A DNA stretch of 8,328 nt from Hyphomicrobiales bacterium (GTDB lineage: Bacteria; Pseudomonadota; Alphaproteobacteria; Rhizobiales; Aestuariivirgaceae), in assembly GCA_025356765.1 (NCBI GenBank), contig JANXRO010000123.1, forward strand, positions 1-8,328, given 5' to 3'. Below the pieces are notes generated by a model. That model searched no databases. It saw only the letters and a program-made list of their open reading frames with translations, and was not told where the DNA came from. A program made the position numbers and the translations under genes. This document shows, piece after piece, positions 1 to 6,666 of the stretch (position 1 is the stretch's first letter; each line of letters starts with the position of its first letter).

Positions 1-1712
1 AACGTATAACTTGAGTGGCCATGGGATTTGTTCAACCCTACAAGTGTTGCAGCAATGCGCTGGGCAGCACTTGCCAGTTTTGGTGCTCTGCCATCGCGCA
101 AATCGCCCATCATCGCGGCGGCGGCGCTGGCAGTGAGCGCTGCTGGCATTATGCTAAGAACAGAAGCAGTTGGTTCGGGGCCCGTTGCAAAAACATTTGA
201 GGATGGTGTCGGTGAATTTGGTGTGAACTCAGGAAATTTGAAATCGGGAATTTCCAATTCCGCAGTATCAATTTCGGAGACCGGGTGACGGCGTGGAGTT
301 TCAGTGATGGGCAAAACTTGCCGCGCTCCCAACGACATAACTTCAGCAACAAAAGCAAAGCCCAAACCAATCGCCAAGCCTGCAAGCGTACTGAGTAACA
401 GAATCGGCCCAGTTTTTGGAAAATATGGCGTGGGGGGTGCAAAGGCTTTTTGAATGATGCGGGCATAGCCAGGTTGCAGGCTTGAATCTTGGCGCGAACT
501 GGCATCGGCATAACGGCCCAACATGGTTTCTAGCAAGGCTCTATTCGCATCAGCATCCCTTTGCAGGGCTTTCAACTTAATTTCAGATACGTTGGAATCT
601 GCCTCTATGCCCTTCATCTTTTCCAAATTGGCACGAATGGAATTGGCACGCGCTTCAGCAATTTTGGCTTGGCCGTTTAAACTATCAACAATTTTCAATG
701 CTTCCGCACGCACTTGCAAATTTACGGCGTTCAACTCTTGCCGCGCCGCAATCATTTTGGGATGGTTGGGCAAATACACAGCCGAAAGTTCAGAAATTTT
801 GCGTTGCGCAGAAACTTGCTGTTCTCGCAAATTTTGCACCAAGGTTGATGATAGAACGTCAGATGATGCATCAACTGTTCCGCGTGTGGCCAGCATGTTT
901 TTAATTTCAGCAGCGCGGGCAATAGCTTCAGATGCGGCAGTGTCAGCAACCGTAATCTGCGCATTCAAATCTGAGATTTGTTGTGTGCCTAAATTGGACG
1001 TGGTGCCTTTGATCAAACCAGATTCACTGCGATATTTTTCAACCGCAGCGTCTGAAACGGCAACTTTGCCGCGCAAATCTTCAATTTGTTTTGAAAGCCA
1101 TTCGCGAGCGCGATCAACCGACGTTGCACCAATTTCATGGGTGGAACGCACGAATGTTTCTGCCAAGGCGTTAGCCGTATCTGCTGCCAGTTTTCCATCA
1201 CCCGACGCAGACTTTATGCCAATCGCATTTGAATCTGGAATTTGATAAATTGTAACGTTTGACATCAAAGTTTTGGTTGCAAGTTCCTTGGGCGAAAAAA
1301 GTGCAGGATCGTCTTTAAAGCCAAGCGCCACCAACAAATTTCCAACCATTCCATGCTGGCGAAGTTGAGAATTATAATTTGGGCTTTTATCGAGGCTTAA
1401 CTGATCAACCACGCGCGCACCAAGATCACTTGATTTTAAAACTGTGATTTGGCTTTGCACAGTGCGCTCATCCACAGGGTTAGTGGTCGTAGATGTTTCC
1501 CCCACAGTGTTGGTTTTATCAAAAGGTGTGGCTAAATTTTCAATAACAACTTGCGCTTCTGCCAAATAGCTTGGCTTGTTGGCCATCAAGAACAAATAGC
1601 CGCCCAACAATCCAAGCAAAACAAATGTGATGACAAACTTTTTGCGGTCAAAAATACCTCTGAAAACGTCAGACATATTGGTTGAAGGCAAAGGTTGTGA
1701 ATAACGCGACAT
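1..1712 (-). CDS. Polysaccharide co-polymerase / chain-length determinant, GumC/ExoP (Wzc-like) family, C-terminus beyond left edge
   Basis: This reading frame starts with ATG at 1712-1710 and stays open for 570 codons to the left edge. The protein begins MSRYSQPLPSTNMSDVFRG. Transmembrane segment 1 lies at about residues 26-44. A long periplasmic region follows, with coiled-coil-like stretches including REWLSKQIEDLRGKVAVSD and the motif YLPNHPKM at 313-320. The typical proline-rich approach to the second membrane segment is PPTPYFPKTGP, ending near 435, with segment 2 at about 434-458. This two-helix layout is typical of co-polymerases that set polymer length in Wzx/Wzy pathways. After segment 2 about 110 cytoplasmic residues are visible, first rich in Pro and acidic residues and then Ala-rich. 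No Walker motif is reached, so a fused tyrosine-kinase (or degenerate) ATPase domain can be neither confirmed nor excluded. It is transcribed divergently from the export lipoprotein gene. The family is secure; the exact subtype is not. Confidence 0.93.
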   Translation of the reverse strand, partial: MSRYSQPLPSTNMSDVFRGIFDRKKFVITFVLLGLLGGYLFLMANKPSYLAEAQVVIENLATPFDKTNTVGETSTTTNPVDERTVQSQITVLKSSDLGARVVDQLSLDKSPNYNSQLRQHGMVGNLLVALGFKDDPALFSPKELATKTLMSNVTIYQIPDSNAIGIKSASGDGKLAADTANALAETFVRSTHEIGATSVDRAREWLSKQIEDLRGKVAVSDAAVEKYRSESGLIKGTTSNLGTQQISDLNAQITVADTAASEAIARAAEIKNMLATRGTVDASSDVLSSTLVQNLREQQVSAQRKISELSAVYLPNHPKMIAARQELNAVNLQVRAEALKIVDSLNGQAKIAEARANSIRANLEKMKGIEADSNVSEIKLKALQRDADANRALLETMLGRYADASSRQDSSLQPGYARIIQKAFAPPTPYFPKTGPILLLSTLAGLAIGLGFAFVAEVMSLGARQVLPITETPRRHPVSEIDTAELEIPDFKFPEFTPNSPTPSSNVFATGPEPTASVLSIMPAALTASAAAAMMGDLRDGRAPKLASAAQRIAATLVGLNKSHGHSSYT

Positions 1713-1749
1713 GAAACCATCCGATGATTGACTCGCTTATCGTGCATTC

Positions 1750-1768
1750 ATGGTAACCAATGTCTTAA
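1750..1768 (-). promoter_or_regulatory. Degenerate CtrA-like site facing the co-polymerase gene
   Basis: Read on the minus strand, the sequence is TTAAGACATTGGTTACCAT. It matches 10 of the 12 fixed positions of TTAA-N7-TTAACCAT. It lies about 37 bases upstream of the co-polymerase ATG and points toward it. Alone this is weak; it gains interest from the two better copies in the same locus. Confidence 0.22.
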
Positions 1769-1789
1769 CAGGCGGCCTGCTGAGGCAAC

Positions 1790-1808
1790 TTAAGCTCTTG
1801 TTCACCAT
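1790..1808 (+). promoter_or_regulatory. Near-consensus CtrA-type binding site upstream of the Wza-like gene
   Basis: The sequence TTAAGCTCTTGTTCACCAT fits TTAA-N7-TTAACCAT with a single mismatch (C for A in the second half-site). It lies 47 bases before the preferred ATG at 1856, a reasonable promoter position. The function is inferred from motif similarity only. Confidence 0.4.
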
Positions 1809-1855
1809 ATTTGTTTAACTATCAAAACACAGTGAGTTTGAAGGTTGGCGTTGGT

Positions 1856-2557
1856 ATGCGTGATTTTGTAAAAGTTGGTTTGGCCCTCTTTTGTGCCTTG
1901 GCTTTATCGGGCTGTGTTAACGATTGGGATGGCCAAGGGCCAGCAGCAGCGCCTGGCGGCATGGGCATTATGACAAATGGCCAAGTGGCCGATGGCCCGA
2001 ACGCCGTTTCAAGTATTTCAAGACTTCCTGTTGGTAATCGCATGGGCCCCATTCCGCCTTTTGGCACGCGCGGCCACGCAGCTGCCTATGAATTTGGAAC
2101 AGGCTACCGTGTTGGTTCTGGCGACAAGCTTTCCATTCGCGTTGCGGGCGAAGCAGATTTATCGGGTGAATTTCCGGTAGATGCTTCAGGCGCAATTTCT
2201 TTGCCCTATGTTCAATCTGTTACAGTTGCAGGTATGACAACGCCGCAAATTGAACAGGTTATTGTTGGTCGCCTCAAAGGCGGTTTTTTGCGTGATCCGC
2301 AAGTTTCGGTGCAAGCCGTTGCGCTTCGACCATTTTTCATTTTGGGGGAAGTTGGCACAGCCGGAAGCTATCCCTATCAACCCGGCATGACAGTGCAACA
2401 GGCCATTGCGGTTGGGGCAGGCTTTGGGCCGCGCGCCGATAAATCATCAGTTTTGTTAACCCGGCGTGATGCAAGGGGAACAGTGACGACCAAAGTTCCT
2501 TTGGCTACCCAAATTTATCCCGGCGATATTATCTACGTTCGGGAACGCTGGTTTTAA
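1856..2557 (+). CDS. Wza-like polysaccharide export outer-membrane lipoprotein (Poly_export + SLBB)
   Basis: The 233-residue protein begins MRDFVKVGLALFCALALSGC, a lipoprotein signal peptide whose lipobox (LSGC) makes Cys20 the predicted lipidated N-terminus. A Gly/Pro/Ala-rich linker follows to about residue 80. The polysaccharide export domain starts at YRVGSGDKLSIRV (84-96) and runs to about 153. One SLBB-type segment follows at about 159-204, beginning RPFFILGEVGTAGSYPYQPG. The family forms or contributes to the outer-membrane exit for exopolysaccharide. The frame is open back to a TTG at 1811, but ATG 1856 is preferred: it places the signal peptide correctly and leaves room for a promoter, with AAGG at 1841-1844 as a possible weak ribosome site. 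The protein is short compared with E. coli Wza, having a single SLBB and no clear C-terminal membrane helix. Only 5 bases separate it from the next gene, so they are probably co-transcribed. Confidence 0.92.
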   Translation: MRDFVKVGLALFCALALSGCVNDWDGQGPAAAPGGMGIMTNGQVADGPNAVSSISRLPVGNRMGPIPPFGTRGHAAAYEFGTGYRVGSGDKLSIRVAGEADLSGEFPVDASGAISLPYVQSVTVAGMTTPQIEQVIVGRLKGGFLRDPQVSVQAVALRPFFILGEVGTAGSYPYQPGMTVQQAIAVGAGFGPRADKSSVLLTRRDARGTVTTKVPLATQIYPGDIIYVRERWF

Positions 2558-2562
2558 ATTCC

Positions 2563-3651
2563 ATGCGCATTTTGCATGTTTTTCGCAGCCCTGTTGGTGG
2601 CCTGTTTCGCCACGTGCGCGATTTGGCCAAGGCCCAAGCGGTGCTTGGCTATGACATTGGTTTGGTTTGTGACCAAAAGACTGGCGGGGCAAATGCCGAG
2701 CGCGAATTGGCTAATTTAGCAAAATTTTGCAGTTTGGGGATTCGCCGGTTGGCAATTTCAACATTGCCAGGTTTGGGCGATCTTTCTGCTATTCGATCAG
2801 TTTCCGAATGTGCAACTTCCATCAAGGCCGAAATCATTCACGGCCATGGTGCCAAGGGTGGCCTGTTTGGCCGTATCGCCGCAAAGAGGTTGGGTCTGAA
2901 GGCAGCCTATACGCCCCACGGGGGCAGCCTGCATTATTCATGGAATGGTATGGGTGCAGTTTTCTTGGCCGCCGAACGTGCTTTGCGCACAACCGGCGCT
3001 GGGCTGATTTTTGTATGCAACTATGAGCGAGACATCTATGCCCAAAAAATCGGCTTAGGCACAAGCCCAAACACTGTGGCTTTCAACGGGCTTTTGCCAG
3101 AAGAATTCGTCACGCGAAAATTGTATGATGATGCATCTGATTTGGTTTTTGTGGGCGAATTGCGTAAATTAAAGGGTGTTGACGTGTTGTTGCGCGCATT
3201 GGCGTTGTTGCCAAATCTAAATAAAACAACACTCACCATCGTGGGCGAAGGTCGCGATGAAATGGTATTTCGCAAGCTTGCTACTGATCTGAATTTAAAC
3301 AGCAGCGTTAAATTTGTCGGCCGCAAGCCAATTGGGGAAGCGCTTGCTTTGGGCAAAATTTTAGTTATGCCTTCGCGCCATGAAAGCCTGCCCTATGTTG
3401 TGCTTGAAACACTGGCGGCCGGCGTTCCCATCATCGCTTCTGCGGTGGGCGGCATTCCGGAAATTTTGCCAGAATCTTGCATGGTCGCCGCAGATAATCC
3501 GACGGAGCTTGCGCACAAAATAACGCAGTGCTTGATGGCTTTCACAGAGAAAGACGCGCTGGCCTATCAATTGCAGCAAAAGGCCCAAGTGCGTTTCAGC
3601 GTTGATGTGATGGCAAAAACAGTTGTAGAATTCTATTCAACATTGAATTGA
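2563..3651 (+). CDS. Glycosyltransferase family 4 (GT-B fold)
   Basis: The 362-residue protein begins MRILHVFRSPVGGLFRHV. The N-terminal Gly-Gly loop followed by a conserved His (G12, G13, H17) is typical of the acceptor domain of GT4 retaining glycosyltransferases. Further expected elements are IIHGHGAKGG (91-100), the inter-domain region with VGELRKLKGVDVLLRAL (197-212), TIVGEG (225-230), and the donor-binding EX7E motif at E274 and E282 (ESLPYVVLE), followed by AAGVPIIAS and GGIPEIL. The enzyme should add a sugar from an NDP-sugar to the lipid-linked repeat unit at the cytoplasmic face of the inner membrane. The donor and linkage cannot be read from sequence. It starts 5 bases after the Wza-like gene, and its length and motifs look complete. 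Its TGA is followed almost at once by a CtrA-type box, so the transcription unit may break or be re-initiated there. Confidence 0.93.
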   Translation: MRILHVFRSPVGGLFRHVRDLAKAQAVLGYDIGLVCDQKTGGANAERELANLAKFCSLGIRRLAISTLPGLGDLSAIRSVSECATSIKAEIIHGHGAKGGLFGRIAAKRLGLKAAYTPHGGSLHYSWNGMGAVFLAAERALRTTGAGLIFVCNYERDIYAQKIGLGTSPNTVAFNGLLPEEFVTRKLYDDASDLVFVGELRKLKGVDVLLRALALLPNLNKTTLTIVGEGRDEMVFRKLATDLNLNSSVKFVGRKPIGEALALGKILVMPSRHESLPYVVLETLAAGVPIIASAVGGIPEILPESCMVAADNPTELAHKITQCLMAFTEKDALAYQLQQKAQVRFSVDVMAKTVVEFYSTLN

Positions 3652-3652
3652 A

Positions 3653-3671
3653 TTAACTAAACCTTAACCAT
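3653..3671 (+). promoter_or_regulatory. Perfect CtrA-type binding site upstream of the glycosylphosphotransferase
   Basis: TTAACTAAACCTTAACCAT is an exact match to TTAA-N7-TTAAC and also carries the extended CtrA half-site TTAACCAT. It starts one base after the stop of the upstream glycosyltransferase gene and lies 89 bases before the preferred ATG at 3761. CtrA is the response regulator that controls many cell-cycle genes in alphaproteobacteria. Binding here is an inference from the sequence match and the intergenic position. Confidence 0.6.
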
Positions 3672-3682
3672 CGTTAATGGTT
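3666..3682. repeat. Small inverted repeat AACCAT-N5-ATGGTT
   Basis: Perfect 6-base arms at 3666-3671 and 3677-3682 flank a 5-base loop, and four Ts occur at 3681-3684. The left arm lies inside the CtrA-type box. It could be a second, opposed CtrA half-site or a very weak terminator for the upstream gene. The stem has only two GC pairs, so efficient termination is unlikely. Confidence 0.35.
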
Positions 3683-3760
3683 TTGATTAACAAAGATCGG
3701 CTCGGCTTCGGCTTTGCATGGTGCAGCACAGAGAACATGCTGTTCCACTTTGGTGCAAAA

Positions 3761-5287
3761 ATGAAACTTGATCCTAAAGACCTGAAATATGCCGATCCCA
3801 TTGAGCTTTCAGAACTGCTAAACGCTCAAAATCGCGCAGAAATTCGAAATGCTGTTAAAAATTCTCTGGCAAACTATCAGTTTGTTGCCCCGCGATTGGT
3901 CATCGCCTTCACCGCGATCCTTGATTTTGTTGTCATGGTTTTGGCTTGCGGTGCAACAGCAGCAATCTATCCTGGAAAGATGGCCTTATTAGAATGGCAG
4001 GCCTATTCCATATTTTCAATTCTGAGTGCCGCCAGTTTGGTTTTTCTTTTCGATGTGGTTGGGCTCTACCAATTCAGCACGTTGCTCACGCCCTATCGCA
4101 AGCTGCCACGCATTCTAATTGCTTGGATCGGACTCTTTGCATTTCTAACATTTGGCATATTTCTTTTGAAAACAGGCCCGCAGCTTTCACGGCTGTGGTT
4201 GGCCAATCTGGCAATTTCTGGTTTGTTTTTCTTTCTTTCTTGGCGATTTTTTCTCAGCGCATTTTTGCGCGCGCGCAATACAGATGGCCATTTTAACAAG
4301 CGCGCTGTGATTGTTGGTGGGGGTGAAAGTGCCGAGCGTGTCATTTCGGTGATCGAAAATTCACCGGAAACTGGCATCAACCTTGTGGGCATTTTTGATG
4401 ATCGTGATGACATTCGCGCGCCTAACGAAGTTAAAGGTCTTTATAAACTTGGCCACATTGGCGACTTGGTTGATTTTGTGCGCTCCACACGCATTGACAC
4501 GCTGATTGTAACTTTGCCCACTTATGCAGAAGAAAGACTAACGCAAATTCTCAACAAACTTTGGGTTTTGCCAGTGGATATTCGATTGAGTGCGCAAGGA
4601 CAAAAGCTTCGGTATCGACCACGGGCTTATTCTTATATCGGCAACCTGCCCTGCCTTGATGTTTATGATAAACCGCTGGGTGAATGGGGGCCTTTGCTCA
4701 AAAGCGTGATGGACCGAGTTCTGGCCGCGCTGATGTTGATTGCAGTTTCACCCGTTCTGCTGATCATCGCCTTAGCCATTAAATGGGACAGTAAGGGGCC
4801 GGTATTTTTCAAACAGAAGCGGTTTGGATTTAATAACGAGCTGATTGAAGTTTATAAATTACGGTCGATGTACGTAGATCAGACGGACGCCGATGCTTCA
4901 AAGCTTGTAAGCAAGGGTGATCCTCGTGTCACGCGGGTTGGCAGATTTATCAGGCGTACCACACTTGATGAGTTGCCACAATTTTTTAATGTGTTGAAAG
5001 GCAACCTATCTTTGGTTGGCCCTCGTCCGCACGCCACTTTGGCCAAGGCCGGAACAGATCTTTATGAGCACGTGGTGGACGGTTATTTCGCACGTCACCG
5101 CGTGAAACCTGGCATCACCGGTTGGGCACAAATCAATGGTTGGCGCGGCGAGACAGACACTGCTGAGAAAATTGAACGCCGCGTTGAACACGATCTGTTC
5201 TATATCGAAAACTGGTCTTTAACGTTTGATCTCTACATTTTGCTTAGAACACCGTTGGCATTGCTGAACACCGAAAGCGCCTATTAA
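3761..5287 (+). CDS. Polyprenyl-phosphate glycosylphosphotransferase (WcaJ/WbaP-like initiating enzyme)
   Basis: This enzyme starts the repeat unit by moving a sugar-1-phosphate, often glucose- or galactose-1-phosphate, from a UDP-sugar to undecaprenyl phosphate in the inner membrane. From ATG 3761 it has 508 residues, a usual length for the multi-membrane-segment form. Hydrophobic segments lie at about 44-69, 82-103, 118-136 and 145-169. A Rossmann-like CoA_binding_3 region begins with KRAVIVGGGESAERV near 180. The last hydrophobic segment (DRVLAALMLIAVSPVLL, from about 318) opens the catalytic domain, which contains FFKQKRFG, YKLRSM, the Asp-Glu pair of TTLDELPQFFNVLKGN (D403, E404), SLVGPRPH, VKPGITGWAQINGWRG and a C-terminal DLYILLRTP. 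The frame is open back to ATG 3677 (28 more residues) with another ATG at 3737. None has a convincing ribosome site. I prefer 3761 because a CtrA-driven transcript would probably begin downstream of 3677. The exact sugar is unknown. Confidence 0.93.
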   Translation: MKLDPKDLKYADPIELSELLNAQNRAEIRNAVKNSLANYQFVAPRLVIAFTAILDFVVMVLACGATAAIYPGKMALLEWQAYSIFSILSAASLVFLFDVVGLYQFSTLLTPYRKLPRILIAWIGLFAFLTFGIFLLKTGPQLSRLWLANLAISGLFFFLSWRFFLSAFLRARNTDGHFNKRAVIVGGGESAERVISVIENSPETGINLVGIFDDRDDIRAPNEVKGLYKLGHIGDLVDFVRSTRIDTLIVTLPTYAEERLTQILNKLWVLPVDIRLSAQGQKLRYRPRAYSYIGNLPCLDVYDKPLGEWGPLLKSVMDRVLAALMLIAVSPVLLIIALAIKWDSKGPVFFKQKRFGFNNELIEVYKLRSMYVDQTDADASKLVSKGDPRVTRVGRFIRRTTLDELPQFFNVLKGNLSLVGPRPHATLAKAGTDLYEHVVDGYFARHRVKPGITGWAQINGWRGETDTAEKIERRVEHDLFYIENWSLTFDLYILLRTPLALLNTESAY

Positions 5288-5321
5288 GCTTAGACGATCA
5301 GCAACGCGTTTGCCTAAGCTT
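5286..5321 (+). repeat. Inverted repeat overlapping the stop codon and the flippase start region
   Basis: AAGCTTAG (5286-5293) and CTAAGCTT (5314-5321) are perfect 8-base inverted arms with a 20-base loop. The left arm overlaps the TAA stop of the glycosylphosphotransferase gene, and the right arm covers the first possible TTG start of the flippase gene. It has no following T-run, so it does not look like an intrinsic terminator. In the mRNA it could influence translation of the flippase. Confidence 0.4.
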
Positions 5322-6666
5322 GGAAGATTTGAACTTGGAAATTGAAAACGATAAGGTTGGGCGTTTGCAGTCTTTGCTTCGCCATAGGCTGTTCAGTTCT
5401 GGTCTTATATCTTTGTTGATTAAAGTTTCTGGGGCCGGACTCAGTTACCTTATGTTTGTAGCTTTCGCACACATTTTAAATGCTGAAAACTATGGTGTGT
5501 TTGCATTCTCTTTTAATCTTGCTGTGGTGGTTTCTGCATTCGCAGGGTTTGGTTATTCTACTGCAATTATGAGATATTGGCCGCAATATTTGGCCCAAGG
5601 CCGACCTGAATATGCAATCGGCGCGCTTAAAATGGGCATGCAGCTGACAATTTTGGGTTCGTGCTTTGCTCTGGTGATTGGCTTATTGGCCAATCACTTC
5701 CGGATTGCGACAGACCGAAATTATTTCGTCGTGGCGATCTTGGCATCAACGTTTTGTATTGGCGATTTTGCAGCCGCAGTGTTGCGCGCTCAAAACAGTG
5801 TTGTCGCTTCAATGTTGCCGCGTGATGTTCTATGGCGCATTTTGGCACCCTTGTGCGCCATTACTGTTGTATGGGGCGGCTATACGCTGGATAGCCGGTT
5901 GGCCGTATATATTTGCTCTGTTGTTTTGATGGCTTTGCTTGCTTTTCAAATTCTGATCATAAAATCCAATATCATTAAATCCGTTACTCACGTGGCGGCT
6001 GTTTCGGATTGGGCAGGCACACGGAAAAGTCTCATCCCTCTATGGGGTGCCGGTATTGTTTTTGCAATGATCCAACAAATGGACGTTGTTGTTGTGGGAT
6101 TTCTTGTCAACGGCGGAGAAACTGGCGCTTATTTTGCTGCGCAGAAAACAGCCGCACTGCTGAGTTTGGTTTTAATTGCAGGTGGTTTGGTTTCGGCACC
6201 CATGATGGCTTCGCTTTACGAAAAGAAACAAATCGACGAGTTGCAAAAGCTCTGCCGCCAAATGGTTATCGCCATCGCTTCAGTAACATTGCTTGGCTTT
6301 GTCTTTTTGATATTTGCCGGAAACACATTGTTATCAATTTTCAACGACAGTTTCACCTCGGCCTATTCAATTTTGTTGATCTTGGCATTTGGTTCAATGA
6401 TTGATGCGGTTTCCGGTCCAACCGCTTATCTGATGCAAATGACATCATTAGAATCTATTTACGCCCGCATGCTGGCGTTGATTTATGCATTGGTCTTTGC
6501 CTTGCAATTCATTTTCATTCCTCACTATGGTGTGATTGCGGCAGCACTTTCAAACGCGGTCGGTGTTATAATTTGGAATTGCGTGAGCATCTATTTCTTG
6601 CGCAAAAGAATTGGGGTTGACCCATCTCTCTTTGGATTGTTTTTTCCGACGAAAGTTCGTGTGTGA
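5320..6666 (+). CDS. Wzx-like oligosaccharide flippase (MOP superfamily)
   Basis: The frame gives up to 448 residues of mostly hydrophobic protein with about 12 predicted membrane segments, as expected for flippases that move lipid-linked oligosaccharide repeat units across the inner membrane. The N-terminal part has family-like stretches: ISLLIKVSGAGLSYLMFVAF near residues 30-49, then ENYGVFAFSFNLAVVVSAFA and GFGYSTAIMRYWP. A central QQMDVVVVGFLVNGGETGAY and the C-terminal IPHYGVIAAALSNAVGVIIW also fit. There is no ATG near the N-terminus. Starts at TTG 5320 or TTG 5335 are possible; GGAAG at 5322-5326 lies 8 bases before TTG 5335, which makes that the better-supported start. The gene follows the initiating transferase by about 32 bases and ends in TGATG shared with the next gene. 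The family is clear; the substrate is unknown. Confidence 0.9.
   Translation: MEDLNLEIENDKVGRLQSLLRHRLFSSGLISLLIKVSGAGLSYLMFVAFAHILNAENYGVFAFSFNLAVVVSAFAGFGYSTAIMRYWPQYLAQGRPEYAIGALKMGMQLTILGSCFALVIGLLANHFRIATDRNYFVVAILASTFCIGDFAAAVLRAQNSVVASMLPRDVLWRILAPLCAITVVWGGYTLDSRLAVYICSVVLMALLAFQILIIKSNIIKSVTHVAAVSDWAGTRKSLIPLWGAGIVFAMIQQMDVVVVGFLVNGGETGAYFAAQKTAALLSLVLIAGGLVSAPMMASLYEKKQIDELQKLCRQMVIAIASVTLLGFVFLIFAGNTLLSIFNDSFTSAYSILLILAFGSMIDAVSGPTAYLMQMTSLESIYARMLALIYALVFALQFIFIPHYGVIAAALSNAVGVIIWNCVSIYFLRKRIGVDPSLFGLFFPTKVRV

Larger units (their letters stand above)
1713..1855. promoter_or_regulatory. Divergent promoter region between co-polymerase and Wza-like gene
   Basis: This 143-base gap separates two divergently transcribed export genes and so should hold both promoters. 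It contains a CtrA-like box facing right (1790-1808), a weaker one facing left (1750-1768) and a GANTC site (GACTC, 1730-1734). A possible sigma-70-type pair for the rightward gene is TTGTTC (1798-1803) and TATCAA (1820-1825), spaced 16 bases apart. That pair is a guess from sequence resemblance only. Confidence 0.5.

Noticed and set aside
523..1245. A 240-codon plus-strand open frame
   Set aside because: It lies wholly opposite the co-polymerase gene. Its translation is Ser/Ala/Cys-rich without any recognisable domain, while the minus frame has clear co-polymerase motifs.
1811..1855. Earlier TTG start (1811) for the Wza-like protein
   Set aside because: It would put 15 extra residues before the lipoprotein signal peptide and would overlap the probable promoter region.
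3664..3690. Intrinsic terminator after the GT4 gene
   Set aside because: The stem is only 6 bp with two GC pairs and the T-run is four bases. The region is better explained by CtrA half-sites.
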